A stretch of 64,000 nt of DNA from Streptomyces sp. A0642 (GTDB taxonomy: Bacteria > Actinomycetota > Actinomycetes > Streptomycetales > Streptomycetaceae). Every line of letters begins with the position of its first letter. Positions within the stretch are counted from its first letter, which is position 1. Below, in pieces: positions 43,218 through 55,308 of the stretch. The stretch is from contig NZ_SSBL01000004.1 of NCBI RefSeq assembly GCF_004795105.1, positions 408,590-472,589 on the forward strand, given 5' to 3'. The position numbers and the translations under genes were made by a program. Under the pieces are notes generated by a model. The model did not search any database. It saw only the letters and a list, made by a program, of their open reading frames with translations, and was not told where the DNA came from.

Positions 43218-44039
43218 ATGAGAATTCGCATCGTGGACGCCTTCACCGACCGCCCCTTCTCCGGCAATCCCGCGGGCGTGCTGCTCCTCGGCCCGGACGG
43301 CTTCCCGGACGACAGCCGGCTCCAGCAGATCGCCGCGGAGCTGAACCTCTCCGAGACCGCGTTCGCCCACCCGCTGCCGCCGGGCGGCGCGGCCGACTGG
43401 GCGCTGCGCTGGTTCACGCCGTCCACGGAGGTCGACATGTGCGGCCACGCCACCCTCGCCACGGCCCACGTCCTGCACACCACCTCGACCGCGAGCGGCA
43501 CGGTGCGCTTCGCCGCCCGGTGCGGGATCCTCACCTCGACCGTGACCCGGGACGGCTCCGTCACGCTCGATTTCCCCACCGCCCCCCTCACCCCCGAAGC
43601 CCCGCCGCAGGGCCTGGCCGCCGCTCTGGGGGCGGACATCGTCTCGGTGCACGACACGGGCCCGCACGTCTGCGACCTGCTCGTGGAACTGACCGACGAG
43701 GCAGCCGTACGAGGACTCGCACCGGACTTCGCGGCGCTGACCGCCCACGCGCGGCGCGGCGTGATCGCGACGGCGGCCGCCGCCTCACCCGACCGCGGCT
43801 ACGACTTCGTCTCCCGTGGCTTCTTTCCCGCCGTGGGCATCGACGAGGACCCGGTGACGGGCAGTGCCCACACCGCCCTCGCACCGTTCTGGTCGGCCCG
43901 GCTCGGCCGCGACGAACTGACCGGCCTCCAGGCATCCGCCCGGTCAGGACTGGTCCGCACGTCACTGCGCGGCGACCGCACCCTGCTGACGGGCAGCGCC
44001 GTGACGGTCGTGGACGGTGAACTGCTCGTCACCCTGTGA
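43218..44039 (+). CDS. PhzF family isomerase-like protein
   Basis: 273 residues. IRIVDAFTDRPFSGNPAGVL at the start, catalytic Glu46 in LSETAF, FTPSTEVDMCGHATLATA and the late EDPVTGSAHTALAPFW are PhzF family signatures. Only distant members make phenazines; most have unknown substrates, and no phenazine genes are present here. Divergent from padR; a strong hairpin follows. Confidence 0.88.
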   Translation: MRIRIVDAFTDRPFSGNPAGVLLLGPDGFPDDSRLQQIAAELNLSETAFAHPLPPGGAADWALRWFTPSTEVDMCGHATLATAHVLHTTSTASGTVRFAARCGILTSTVTRDGSVTLDFPTAPLTPEAPPQGLAAALGADIVSVHDTGPHVCDLLVELTDEAAVRGLAPDFAALTAHARRGVIATAAAASPDRGYDFVSRGFFPAVGIDEDPVTGSAHTALAPFWSARLGRDELTGLQASARSGLVRTSLRGDRTLLTGSAVTVVDGELLVTL

Positions 44040-44050
44040 TGAGGACGGAC

Positions 44051-44094
44051 GACGGGAGGGGGTGGGCGGTTCGTCCCGCCCACCCCCTCCCGTC
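44051..44094. terminator. bidirectional terminator between phzF-like and CPBP genes
   Basis: GACGGGAGGGGGTGGGCGG (44051-44069) and its exact reverse complement (44076-44094) flank a 6-nt loop; the genes on both sides converge on it. Confidence 0.8.
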
Positions 44095-44106
44095 GCACAC
44101 CCGGCC

Positions 44107-44901
44107 TCACGGCGTCGGCAGCCACCCCACCTTCCCCGCGAGCAGGGCGTAGCCGACGAACGCGCCGATGTCGAGCAGGGCATGCGCGGCGACCAGCGGT
44201 CCCACCCGCTGCCAGCGGCGGTACAACAGGACGAAGACGACGCCCATCACCATGTTGCCGACGAAGCCGCCGATCCCCTGGTACAGGTGGTAGGAACCCC
44301 GCAGGACCGAACTCGCGACCAGTGCGGCCATCGGAGTCCACCCCAACTGCCCGAGCCGGCGCAGCAGATACCCGACGACGATCACTTCCTCCACCACGGA
44401 GTTCTGGATCGCCGACAGGATGAGAACCGGGAACTTCCACCACACGTCGGGCAGCGACTCGGGAACGACCGTGAGGTTGAACCCCGCCGCACGGGCGACG
44501 AGATAGAAGGCCAGACCCGCGCTGCCGATCCCCGCCGCCACCAACACCCCGCGCCCCAGGTCGGAGGACGGCCTCGTGCGGTCGAAACCGATCACCCGCA
44601 GCCCGGCGCCCTCCCTGATCAGCAAGTGCGCCACAAGAGCGACCGGCACCAGCGCGGTCGTGATTCCGAAGAGCTGCCAGGCGAGATCCAGCCAAGGGCG
44701 TCCCGGCGCGTAGGAACTGTTGAGGGTGGCCGCCTGATCCTTCAAACCCCCTGGTTTCGTCAGGGATCCGACAAAACTGATCAGCGCAGACACCCCGCTG
44801 GCGCCCAGCGAGAGGGCCAGCACCAACACCGTCTCGGACCGCAGGATCCGTTGTGACACGGCCTCCTGAGGCAAAGAATCAGCCACACGCCCCGCCTCCA
44901 C
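44107..44901 (-). CDS. CPBP family intramembrane glutamic endopeptidase
   Basis: 264 residues if GTG 44901 is used (AAGGCAGG about 10 nt upstream); ATG 44985 would add 28 residues without a ribosome site. Seven or eight hydrophobic segments. The CPBP motifs are SVVEEVIVVGYLLRRL (the paired Glu), a His in RGSYHLYQGIGGFVGN and HALLDIGAF. Relatives act as CAAX-prenyl-type or bacteriocin-immunity proteases; substrate here unknown. Divergent from the VWA protein gene. Confidence 0.84.
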   Translation of the reverse strand: MEAGRVADSLPQEAVSQRILRSETVLVLALSLGASGVSALISFVGSLTKPGGLKDQAATLNSSYAPGRPWLDLAWQLFGITTALVPVALVAHLLIREGAGLRVIGFDRTRPSSDLGRGVLVAAGIGSAGLAFYLVARAAGFNLTVVPESLPDVWWKFPVLILSAIQNSVVEEVIVVGYLLRRLGQLGWTPMAALVASSVLRGSYHLYQGIGGFVGNMVMGVVFVLLYRRWQRVGPLVAAHALLDIGAFVGYALLAGKVGWLPTP

Positions 44902-45070
44902 CTGTACACCTGCCTTCAGTTGTGCATTCACGTCCCAAGCCGCTCCCCGCCCCGCTAGGGTCTCGAATGCAGGTACGAAGATCATGCGCGACAGGCCGGG
45001 GGGCGGGCGCCATTGCCGAGGGCGTGGTCCCCCTTTTCCTTGTTCATCCTCAAGGAGGGGCACCACCGAC

Positions 45071-46858
45071 ATGGGACGTCACAGCTTGCCCGACGACTAC
45101 GCCAGAGGCGGAAGCGGGGACCGTCCACCGCGTCGCCGGCGCACCGTAGCCATCGCCACCACGCTCGTTCTCGCCGTGGCCGCGGGAACGGCGGTCGCGG
45201 CGCAGGGCGGCCTGCTGTCGTTCTCGAAGTCCTGCCAGGACACCGCCGTGCACCTCTCCATGATGACCTCACCGGACATCGCCCCCGCCGTGCGCGCCGT
45301 CGCCGACAAGGCGCGCGAGGACGATCTGAGATCCGACGGCCACTGCGTGGACGTGGAGGTGGTGGCCCGTGACTCGTACAAGGTCGCGGACGCGCTCGCC
45401 CGCGGCACCCGTGCACCGGACTACCAGATGTGGCTGCCCGATTCCGATCTCTGGCTGAACCGGGCGAAGGGCATGGGAGACGCCATCCCGATCACGCCGG
45501 GCGATTCCGTCGCCTCCTCACCCGTCACCCTCGCGATGGTGCCGTCCGCCGCCAGGAGTCTCGGCTGGCCCGGGAAGAAGTACTCCTGGGCCGAACTGAC
45601 CGCGGCGGCCATGGAGTCCGACAAGGTGCGTCTGGGCTCGGCGGACCCCGCGCGCAGCGCCACCGGACTGCTGGCGCTCACGAGCATCGGCGTCTCCTCA
45701 GACAAGCTGGGCGGGGACAGCGACACGAGGGCCGCGGCGACCGCCAAACTGCTCGCCCAGCGCATGTCGGACGGCGACACCCAGGTCGTCGAAACCCTGC
45801 CGCAGGACAGTTCCGGGGCCGAGCAGGGAAATCCTGCACGCAACCAGGCGGTGCTCCTCTCGGAGCAGGCCGCGTTCGCCCACAACGCCGAGTCGACGGG
45901 CGAGGGCAAGCTCGACCTGTTCTATCCCGAGGACGGCGCCCCGCTCCTCGACTACCCGTTCACCCTGGTCAACGAGGAGGAACAGACGACGGACGAGAGC
46001 CGGGCCGCGCTGCGGTTCATGACGCTGCTGTCCGAGGACGCCTCCCAGCGCACCCTGGAGGAGCACGGCTTCCGGACGGTCGACGGCACGGCGGACGCCG
46101 CCCTGGTCGCCGCGGCCGGCGGCAGGTCGCCGCAGCCGTACGCCACGGCGCCCGGCGCGGCCCCCTCGGACGAGACCCTGCAGAAGACGCTCGGCATGTG
46201 GACGATCACCGTCCAGAGCGCGCGGCTGACCACCGTCGTCGACGCTTCGGGGTCGATGGCCACGCTCGTGCCCGGCCGCAACCAGTCCCGGATGGACGTC
46301 ACCAAGGCGTCCCTGATCCAGGCCCTCAACCAGTTCACGCCGAACGACGAGATCGGGCTCTGGGAGTTCGCCACCCGGCTCGACGGCGACAAGGACTACC
46401 GCAGGCTGGTGGCGACCAGCCGGCTCGGCGACCCGGCCAAGGGGGGCGGCACCCACCGCGACAAGCTCGCCGCGGCGTTCTCGTCGCTGCAGCCCGTCCC
46501 CGACGGTGCGACCGGTCTGTACGACACCGCGCTGGCCGCCTTCAAGGAGGCGCAGCGCACCTACGTGAAGGGCAAGTTCAACGCCGTGGTGATCCTGACC
46601 GACGGCTCGAACCAGGACGACCGCTCCCTCACCCGCTCCGCCCTGATCGCCGAACTCAAGAAGATCTCCGACCCGGAGCGCCCGGTACCGCTCCTCGCCA
46701 TCGCGGTCGGCCCGGACGCCGACCGGGAAGAGGTGAACGACATAGCGAAGGTGACCGGTGGCGGCGGCTACCAGGTCAGCGACCCGGCCGAGATCCAGGC
46801 GGTGATCCTGCAGGCGGTCATGACCGCGGGACAGAGCGGCGGCGCGGCCGAGGAATAG
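45071..46858 (+). CDS. membrane-anchored solute-binding/VWA domain protein
   Basis: 595 residues. Arg-rich cytoplasmic start (PPRRRRTVAIATTLVLAVAA), one transmembrane segment at about 24-44, then an extracellular part resembling type 2 periplasmic binding proteins (ARDSYKVADALARGTRAPDY, IPITPGDSVASSPVTLAMVP). A von Willebrand factor A domain begins at about 385 with the MIDAS motif DASGSM and continues to GGGGYQVSDPAEIQAVI. Fusions of this kind are frequent in actinobacteria; ligand unknown. No permease genes flank it, so it is not an ordinary ABC importer subunit. Confidence 0.83.
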   Translation: MGRHSLPDDYARGGSGDRPPRRRRTVAIATTLVLAVAAGTAVAAQGGLLSFSKSCQDTAVHLSMMTSPDIAPAVRAVADKAREDDLRSDGHCVDVEVVARDSYKVADALARGTRAPDYQMWLPDSDLWLNRAKGMGDAIPITPGDSVASSPVTLAMVPSAARSLGWPGKKYSWAELTAAAMESDKVRLGSADPARSATGLLALTSIGVSSDKLGGDSDTRAAATAKLLAQRMSDGDTQVVETLPQDSSGAEQGNPARNQAVLLSEQAAFAHNAESTGEGKLDLFYPEDGAPLLDYPFTLVNEEEQTTDESRAALRFMTLLSEDASQRTLEEHGFRTVDGTADAALVAAAGGRSPQPYATAPGAAPSDETLQKTLGMWTITVQSARLTTVVDASGSMATLVPGRNQSRMDVTKASLIQALNQFTPNDEIGLWEFATRLDGDKDYRRLVATSRLGDPAKGGGTHRDKLAAAFSSLQPVPDGATGLYDTALAAFKEAQRTYVKGKFNAVVILTDGSNQDDRSLTRSALIAELKKISDPERPVPLLAIAVGPDADREEVNDIAKVTGGGGYQVSDPAEIQAVILQAVMTAGQSGGAAEE

Positions 46859-46971
46859 GGCCGCACCGGCGTGCGTCCGGCTGCCGGACCCGGGAGACGG
46901 ACGTCCCGGGCCGTCAGCACACCCGGTTCCCCCTGGCAGCACAACCGGTCCCCCGCGAGGCGCAGCCCGCC

Positions 46972-48477
46972 TCAGCTCGCGGGGACGTCGACCGGCCAGG
47001 TGTGCACGGGCTCACCTGCCTGCATCAGCTCCGCGTACCGGCGGGTCATGGCGGCCAGCGCCTCGTCCCGTCCCAGGCCCGCGTCCCGCGCCCGGTGATA
47101 GGTGTCCGCCTGCCAGGACGCCCCGTTCATCCGCCGCCTGCAGCGCTCCTCGATGATCCCGAGGTAGCGGTCCCGGTCCGCCGGCTCGATGTTCCAGGCG
47201 TCGAGGCCGGCGGCGGCCAGCGGCAGCAGTTCGTCCCGCACCAGCTTGACGGCGGGCACCCGGGTGAGGCCGCCGGAACGGCCGGGCCGGGGCCAGAGCA
47301 GTTCGGCGTCGATGCCCTGGCGGCAGGCCGTCTCGAAGTTCTCGGCCGCGGCGGTGAAGGGCATCCTGGTCCACACCGGTCGCGCTTCCTCGGCGAGAGC
47401 CCGTACGAGTCCGTAGTAGAGCGCGGTGTTGGCCATCACGTCGTCGACGGTCGGCCCCGCGGGGAGCACCCGGTTCTCCACCCGCAGATGGGGGACCCCG
47501 TCCGCCAGCCCGTAGACGGGGCGGTTCCACCGGTAGACCGTGCCGTTGTGCAGGACGAGTTCCTGGAGCCCCGGCACTCCGCCCTCGTCGAGGACCCGCA
47601 GCGGATCCTCCTCGTCGCAGATGGGCAGCAGCGGCGGAAAGTACCGGAGGTTCTCCTCGAAGAGTTCGTAGGCGGAGTCGACCCACCGCTCACCGAACCA
47701 CGTCCTCGGCCGCACCCCCTGGTTCCGGAGTTCCGGCGGCCGAGTGTCCGTGGCCTGCAGGAAGAGCGGCGGCCGCGACTCCCGCCACAGCTCCCGGCCG
47801 AACAGGAAGGGGGAGTTGGCTCCCAGGGCCACCTGGACCGCCGCGACGGCCTGGGCCGCGTTCCAGACGTCCGCGAACCGTTCCGGCGTCACCTGCAGAT
47901 GGAGCTGCACCGAGGTGCAGGCCGCCTCCGGCGTGATCGACCCGGACGTACAGACCAGTCGCTCCACGCCTTCGATATCCAGGGAGAAATCCTCGCCCCG
48001 CGCCGCCACCATTTGATCGTTGAGCAGCGCGTAGCGGTCCACGTCGGAGAGGTTGGACCGGACCATGTCCTCGCGCCCGAGGGTGGGAAGTATTCCGATC
48101 ATCATGATCCCGGCGCCGACCTCGGCCGCCTTGCGGTCGGCATATCCGAGACCGGTTCTCAGCTCTTCGGCCAGTTGATCGAGAACACGCCCTGAAAGAT
48201 TGTGTGGAACTATGTTCACTTCGAGATTGAACATCCCCAGTTCCGTCTGGAAATCGCGGCTGGCGATGCGCTCCAGCACCTGCCCATTCAACATCTTCGG
48301 CATACCGTCGGCGCCGGCCAGATTCAGCTCGATCTCCATGCCCATGAGGTTGCGCGGCCGGTCGAACCTCCGCTCCGCGAGGAGCCTCGCCAGCGCCTCC
48401 AGGCACTGGTGGAGCTTCCTCCGGTACGCCTCCCGGCCGGACAGGTCAAAGGCGCCCGCAACGACCTTCTCCCCCAT
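46972..48477 (-). CDS. glutamate-cysteine ligase family (GCS2) carboxylate-amine ligase
   Basis: 501 residues. MGMEIELNLAGADGMPK carries the ATP/metal-binding Glu residues of the GCS2 family; LGMFNLEVNIVPHNLSGRVL, ACTSVQLHLQVTPERFADVW and HLRVENRVLPAGPTVDDVMA complete the active-site core. YbdK-type carboxylate-amine ligases form gamma-glutamyl or related amide bonds. No ergothioneine or mycothiol genes surround it, so EgtA is unlikely. Product unknown. Confidence 0.83.
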   Translation of the reverse strand: MGEKVVAGAFDLSGREAYRRKLHQCLEALARLLAERRFDRPRNLMGMEIELNLAGADGMPKMLNGQVLERIASRDFQTELGMFNLEVNIVPHNLSGRVLDQLAEELRTGLGYADRKAAEVGAGIMMIGILPTLGREDMVRSNLSDVDRYALLNDQMVAARGEDFSLDIEGVERLVCTSGSITPEAACTSVQLHLQVTPERFADVWNAAQAVAAVQVALGANSPFLFGRELWRESRPPLFLQATDTRPPELRNQGVRPRTWFGERWVDSAYELFEENLRYFPPLLPICDEEDPLRVLDEGGVPGLQELVLHNGTVYRWNRPVYGLADGVPHLRVENRVLPAGPTVDDVMANTALYYGLVRALAEEARPVWTRMPFTAAAENFETACRQGIDAELLWPRPGRSGGLTRVPAVKLVRDELLPLAAAGLDAWNIEPADRDRYLGIIEERCRRRMNGASWQADTYHRARDAGLGRDEALAAMTRRYAELMQAGEPVHTWPVDVPAS

Positions 48478-48953
48478 CGAAGTATCCCTCCTCGGGTGGG
48501 CAGCCGCCCCGGGCCGCTCGTGTCACGATCGATAATGCCCAGACGGAGAGATCCATAACGCCCCGCGGACACCGCGCACCCGCTAATCTGATGGCCGAGG
48601 CCGGGGGCACATTCACTCGGCATGACGCACTGAGCAGATTCCCCGTGCGGCACGCAGGGAAAGCGTCGGCACGTTTCAGCCTACCGCAGCGCGGGAAAAA
48701 CCCGAGGCGGTGGCTGCGCCGTCACAGCGAATCAGCATAATCTCCGCATAATAAAGTCCGGATACCGCCTTGCCGGCAATAGCCGTGGCGGCTAGTGGAA
48801 ACACCGCGTGAACACGTGTCGTATAAACTCCGCGGACGAGGCAGAGAGTTGACGCACCGGCCCAGTCACCGGCCTCCTCTGGCCCCGCACGCCGACAGCG
48901 CCGTCTGCACCCGCCCCGCTCCACCGTGTCTCCGAAGTGAGAGGCGACCCACT
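48478..48953. promoter_or_regulatory. 476-bp divergent intergenic region with AT-rich repeats
   Basis: No gene that I can support. An AT-rich island near 48730-48760 holds GCATAAT twice (48735-48741 and 48746-48752, 11 bp apart, one helical turn), a possible regulator site or promoter. It should contain promoters for the GCS2-type gene (minus) and the gene at 48954 (plus). Confidence 0.4.
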
Positions 48954-49547
48954 ATGCCGCTGCATGTACCCCCGGCCCCCGCGCCCGCTCTGCGCAGCGT
49001 TCTCGCGGCGCTCGGTTCACCGAGTGCGGTCCGCGAGGCCCGCACCCCCGCTCTGCGGTCCGCCGTGGGACCCCTGAGCGCCGAACATCCGCTTCCCGTG
49101 CACGTACTGGACCGAGGCGGGCCGGGCGGACTCGGACCCGCCACCCGGCTCGCCGGATGGCGCTTCCAGATCCGCAGCGCGGAGCGGGCCGTCGCCGCGG
49201 CGGACACGATGCTCACCCCGGACGGCTGGGCCTTCTCCCACTTCTTCGAAGGCCCGTACATCGGCTCGACGGAACTGGCCCTGCGCCAGGCGGAAGCGGC
49301 GGCCACGGCCTACCAGCCGAGACTCCTGTCCATTCCGGACCTCTACATGCTGGCGCTGTGGCTGCACGAGGACATCGAAGCCGACGCGTCCGGCGGCTCG
49401 CCGGCCCCGGCCGATCTGCTCGTACCACTGGCACCCGCTCCTCCCGGTATCGCGGCACACCGTCCGCACCGCGTCGCTGATCTACTGCCCGTGATCACCA
49501 CCCGTATCGCACCCGGCCCCGGTCCCCTGCTCGGCTCGCCCGCCTGA
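48954..49547 (+). CDS. conserved hypothetical protein
   Basis: 197 residues from ATG 48954. Soluble, Ala/Pro/Leu-rich with TRLAGWRFQIRSAERAVAAA, AFSHFFEGPYIGSTELALRQ and IPDLYMLALWLHEDIEADAS, ending in a proline-rich tail. No family recognised. Followed by an exceptionally strong hairpin. Confidence 0.65.
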   Translation: MPLHVPPAPAPALRSVLAALGSPSAVREARTPALRSAVGPLSAEHPLPVHVLDRGGPGGLGPATRLAGWRFQIRSAERAVAAADTMLTPDGWAFSHFFEGPYIGSTELALRQAEAAATAYQPRLLSIPDLYMLALWLHEDIEADASGGSPAPADLLVPLAPAPPGIAAHRPHRVADLLPVITTRIAPGPGPLLGSPA

Positions 49548-49565
49548 GCCCCGGTTCCCCTCACT

Positions 49566-49627
49566 CGATGGCACTGCGCCCTGTCACCCGATCCCGCCGG
49601 ATCGGGTGACAGGGCGCAGTGCCATCG
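49566..49627. terminator. perfect 29-bp-arm hairpin terminator
   Basis: CGATGGCACTGCGCCCTGTC then ACCCGATCC (49566-49594) is followed by loop CGCC and its exact reverse complement (49599-49627). It begins 19 bp after the stop of the hypothetical gene. Terminators of this strength can act in both directions; the next gene on the right is forward. Confidence 0.75.
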
Positions 49628-49880
49628 GGCGGGGCCACATCTGCCCATCCGGACTAGCCCCATCCGGCCACCCCCGAACCACCCGAAGTGACAGTGCAGT
49701 TGCGTTGAACCGTCCGGGCGGGTGATGCGTCATGGGAGGAGAAGGAGCGCTGCTGCGAAATCCCTGCGGATTGACGTCCGTGGGGCAACACTGGGACCGG
49801 ACCGATCGATACGGGGGGCGGCCGTGAACACCTCTTCAAGCCGCAGGACACTCAACTCAACGCAGCGAAAGAACCCATCC

Positions 49881-50087
49881 ATGTGTCAGCACCAGCCACC
49901 CTGCCCGACAGCCGACTCAGCCGACCGGGAAGCCGCCCGTCTGGTGGCGCACCACCCGGAACAGGGCTGGAGCCTGCTGTGCAACGGAGTCCTGCTCTTC
50001 GAGGACACCGGTGAGCTGCTTCCGGACGGGCAGATCATCGCCCCGCACCGGCCGCTGGGAACGGGCCGGGTGGTGAAGGCGGCCTGA
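49881..50087 (+). CDS. DUF5999 family protein
   Basis: 68 residues, MCQHQPPCPTADSADREAAR then HPEQGWSLLCNGVLLFEDTG, matching the small DUF5999 family typical of Streptomyces. Three cysteines (positions 2, 8 and about 34) could bind metal. Function unknown. ATG 49881 fits the family start. Confidence 0.82.
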   Translation: MCQHQPPCPTADSADREAARLVAHHPEQGWSLLCNGVLLFEDTGELLPDGQIIAPHRPLGTGRVVKAA

Positions 50088-50103
50088 GCGGCCGTACGGA
50101 AAA

Positions 50104-50137
50104 GGGGCCGGCCCGGAGAAGTCTCCGCACCGGCCCC
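50104..50137. terminator. bidirectional terminator
   Basis: GGGGCCGG (50104-50111) pairs with CCGGCCCC (50130-50137), with a CGGAGA/TCTCCG stem in the loop; lies between the convergent DUF5999 gene and gcvP. Confidence 0.65.
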
Positions 50138-50171
50138 CACGCGTATGCGCGCCCCGCCGTGTGATCCGGCG

Positions 50172-53060
<2,889 letters not shown>

Positions 53061-53121
53061 GGTGGAGGCCTCCTGGTCTGTCACGACCTGCGAGGGGCAC
53101 CACGGCGCGGGGTGCCCGAAC

Positions 53122-53345
53122 GGCCTCCCCCTCTGTCATCTCAACCTGAGAGCTTCACCGGTGCCCGCGGGGCGCACCGGCTTTCACCGTCGGTGAGGGA
53201 GAGATCCGCCCCGGCCGTGGCCGTGCGAACCCGCCCTGCTTTCCAGAGTGACCTAGTCCGTGCGGTACGGGGGCCTGAGAGATTCCGGGGAGGATTTGCT
53301 CCTTCGGCGCCTCCGGAACACCTCCGGAGGACTCTCCCGCACGGG
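53122..53345 (-). promoter_or_regulatory. tandem glycine riboswitch upstream of gcvP
   Basis: On the minus strand the leader shows the first aptamer with GCGGGAGAGTCC, CGCCGAAGGAGCAAATCC, CTCAGGC and CTCTGGAAAGC, then a second with CTCTCCC, CCGACGGTGAAAGCCGG, GGTGAAGCTCTCAGGT and GACAGAGGGGGAG. These are the conserved glycine-aptamer elements in their usual order, starting about 285 nt and ending about 60 nt before the gcvP start. In known cases glycine turns such leaders ON. Confidence 0.88.
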
Positions 53346-53462
53346 ATCAGCAGCCATGGCAAGCCTACCAGCGGGGTACGCGAGGGAGATCTCGAGTGGC
53401 CGACGTCACGGATGTGCACTTCTGTAGTGCCTGTGGAGTGGCCACGACCCGTGGGAGGGACC

Positions 53463-53831
53463 GTGCAGACCGACATCGATCCGCGCAGCCTGATCGGCCG
53501 CAAGGCGTTCGACCGCAAGGGCACCAAGATCGGAACCGTGGACGAGGTGTACCTCGACGACGCGACCGGGGTCCCCGAATGGGCGGCCGTGCGCACCGGT
53601 CTGTTCAGCCGGGACGCCTTCGTCCCGCTGGAGCCCAGCGAATTCGTCGAGGACACGCTGCGCATCCCCTTCGACCGCGCCCTGATCAAGGACGCACCCG
53701 ACTTCGGCGTCGGCCGTCATCTCTCGCCGGAACAGGAACTCCAGCTCTACCGGCACTACGGTCTGGACTCGGCGCCGGCCGAGACGGCGCCCGACCGCGA
53801 CTTCGGCAGCCTGGCCGGCCAGGACGAGTAG
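53463..53831 (+). CDS. PRC-barrel domain protein
   Basis: 122 residues from GTG 53463 (GGAGGG just upstream). PRC-barrel core: SLIGRKAFDRKGTKIGTVDE, VYLDDATGVPEWAAVRTG, then IPFDRALIKDAPDFGVG and LSPEQELQLYRHYG. Such proteins bind RNA, photosynthetic reaction centres or ribosome factors; the one here is of unknown role. Its 3' end overlaps the convergent dinB gene by 76 bp. Confidence 0.85.
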   Translation: MQTDIDPRSLIGRKAFDRKGTKIGTVDEVYLDDATGVPEWAAVRTGLFSRDAFVPLEPSEFVEDTLRIPFDRALIKDAPDFGVGRHLSPEQELQLYRHYGLDSAPAETAPDRDFGSLAGQDE

Positions 53832-55216
53832 TCCACCGGGTTCCGTACGAGTGGCAGCGGATCGGCCGGCCGCAGCTCCGGATCGTCGATACGGAACGTG
53901 CGGACCCGGCCGGGCGCCGATTCCGGTTCCTCGAACCTCACCGTCACCCGCCCGACGCCGCTCCCCTGCACCCAGCCGTGCCCATAGGTGTCGTGGCGTA
54001 CGTCGTGCCCGGCCGGCCAGCGCCGCGCGGCGAGCTGCTCCGGGCTCTCCTGCGCGGGTTCCTCATCCCGGGCCCCGCCCGCGTCCGCGGCGGCGTCCGC
54101 GTCCGGCCCGGCGGCGGCCGGGGCTTCGGCGGCCGTCCGCTCACCGGCGGCCTGGGCGAACAGGTCCTCCTGGGTGAAGTCGGCGAGGCCGGTGACGCCG
54201 ACGCCGAGCAGGCGGACGCCCCCGGTCGTGTCCACGGCCTCCAGAAGCCGCCCAGCGGCCTCCCTGACGACCGCGGGGTCGTCGGTGGGGCCCCGGAGCG
54301 TCTCGGAGCGGGTGAGGGTCGAGAAGTCGTAGCGGCGCACTTTCAGCACCACCGTGCGGCCCGACCGTCCGGCGCCCCGCAGCCGCTGGACGCATCGGTC
54401 GGCCAGGCGCTCCACTTCGGTCCGCACCCGGACCCGGTCGTGGAGATCCGTGTCGAAGGTGTCCTCGACGGAGACGGATTTGGCATCGCGTTCGGCGACC
54501 ACGGGCCGGTCGTCGTATCCGGACGCCATGCGGTGCAGGGAGCTGCCGTGCGCCTTGCCCAGGAGCCGTACGAGCTCCGCCTCGCCCGCCTCGGCGAGGT
54601 CGTTGACCGTGGTCATGCCGGCCCGGCGCAGATGGTCCGCGGTGGCGGGGCCGACTCCGGGCAGGATGCGCACCGACATGGGCGCGAGCAGCGCCCGTTC
54701 CGTGCCGGGCTCGATCAGGAGGATGCCGTCGGGCTTCGCCTCCTCGGAGGCGATCTTCGCCAGCATCTTGGAGCCCGCGAGCCCGACGGAGGCGCTGAGC
54801 CCCGTGACCGCCTCGATCGCCCCGCGCAGCTGCTCGCCGATCTCCATCGCCGAGGCCGTGTCGTCCGCCGTCCCGCCCGCCTCCAGGTCGACGAAGGCCT
54901 CGTCGAGGCTGAGCGGTTCCACAAGGGGTGAGAGGCGGCCCAGCAGTTCCATGACCTGTTCGCTCACGGTCCGGTAGAGCGTGAAGCGGGGCACGAGATA
55001 GGCCGCGTTCGGCGCCAGCCTCCTGGCCTGCGCCATCGGCATCGCCGAGTGCACCCCGAAACGCCGTGCCTCGTAGGAGGCGGTGGCGACGACCCCGCGG
55101 GGACCTAGTCCGCCCACCACGACCGGCTTTCCGCGCAGGCTCGGCTTCGCCGCCTGCTCCGCAGACGCGTAGAAGGCATCCATGTCCAGATGCAGGATGG
55201 TGGGCGCGGCTCTCAC
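53756..55216 (-). CDS. dinB: DNA polymerase IV (Y-family)
   Basis: 486 residues from GTG 55216. Y-family signatures: HLDMDAFYASAEQAAKPSLR (metal-binding Asp), SLDEAFVDL with the second Asp/Glu pair, TGLSASVGLAGSKMLAKIAS, the helix-hairpin-helix VRILPGVGPATADHLRRAG. The C-terminal region after the little finger domain holds an Ala/Glu/Asp linker and VRNPVDYSSWPARLPKSRS, without an obvious canonical beta-clamp QLxLF motif apart from TQEDLFAQ. Performs error-prone translesion synthesis. Overlaps the PRC-barrel gene tail-to-tail. Confidence 0.92.
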   Translation of the reverse strand: MRAAPTILHLDMDAFYASAEQAAKPSLRGKPVVVGGLGPRGVVATASYEARRFGVHSAMPMAQARRLAPNAAYLVPRFTLYRTVSEQVMELLGRLSPLVEPLSLDEAFVDLEAGGTADDTASAMEIGEQLRGAIEAVTGLSASVGLAGSKMLAKIASEEAKPDGILLIEPGTERALLAPMSVRILPGVGPATADHLRRAGMTTVNDLAEAGEAELVRLLGKAHGSSLHRMASGYDDRPVVAERDAKSVSVEDTFDTDLHDRVRVRTEVERLADRCVQRLRGAGRSGRTVVLKVRRYDFSTLTRSETLRGPTDDPAVVREAAGRLLEAVDTTGGVRLLGVGVTGLADFTQEDLFAQAAGERTAAEAPAAAGPDADAAADAGGARDEEPAQESPEQLAARRWPAGHDVRHDTYGHGWVQGSGVGRVTVRFEEPESAPGRVRTFRIDDPELRPADPLPLVRNPVDYSSWPARLPKSRSGAVSAGAESRP

Positions 55217-55308
55217 AACAACCGATGGTGCCCTACGGCACTGACAGCCGCCCCGTGGCAGCGGCCGGCCGGCCCCGGTTTCCCTGGGCCGGCCGCCCTC
55301 TCGCCCGG

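Noticed and set aside
43218..44039. PhzF gene as part of a phenazine cluster
   Set aside because: No other phz genes are present; PhzF-like proteins are widespread outside phenazine synthesis.
46972..48477. EgtA of ergothioneine biosynthesis
   Set aside because: No egtB, egtC, egtD or egtE neighbours; sequence fits the broader carboxylate-amine ligase group.
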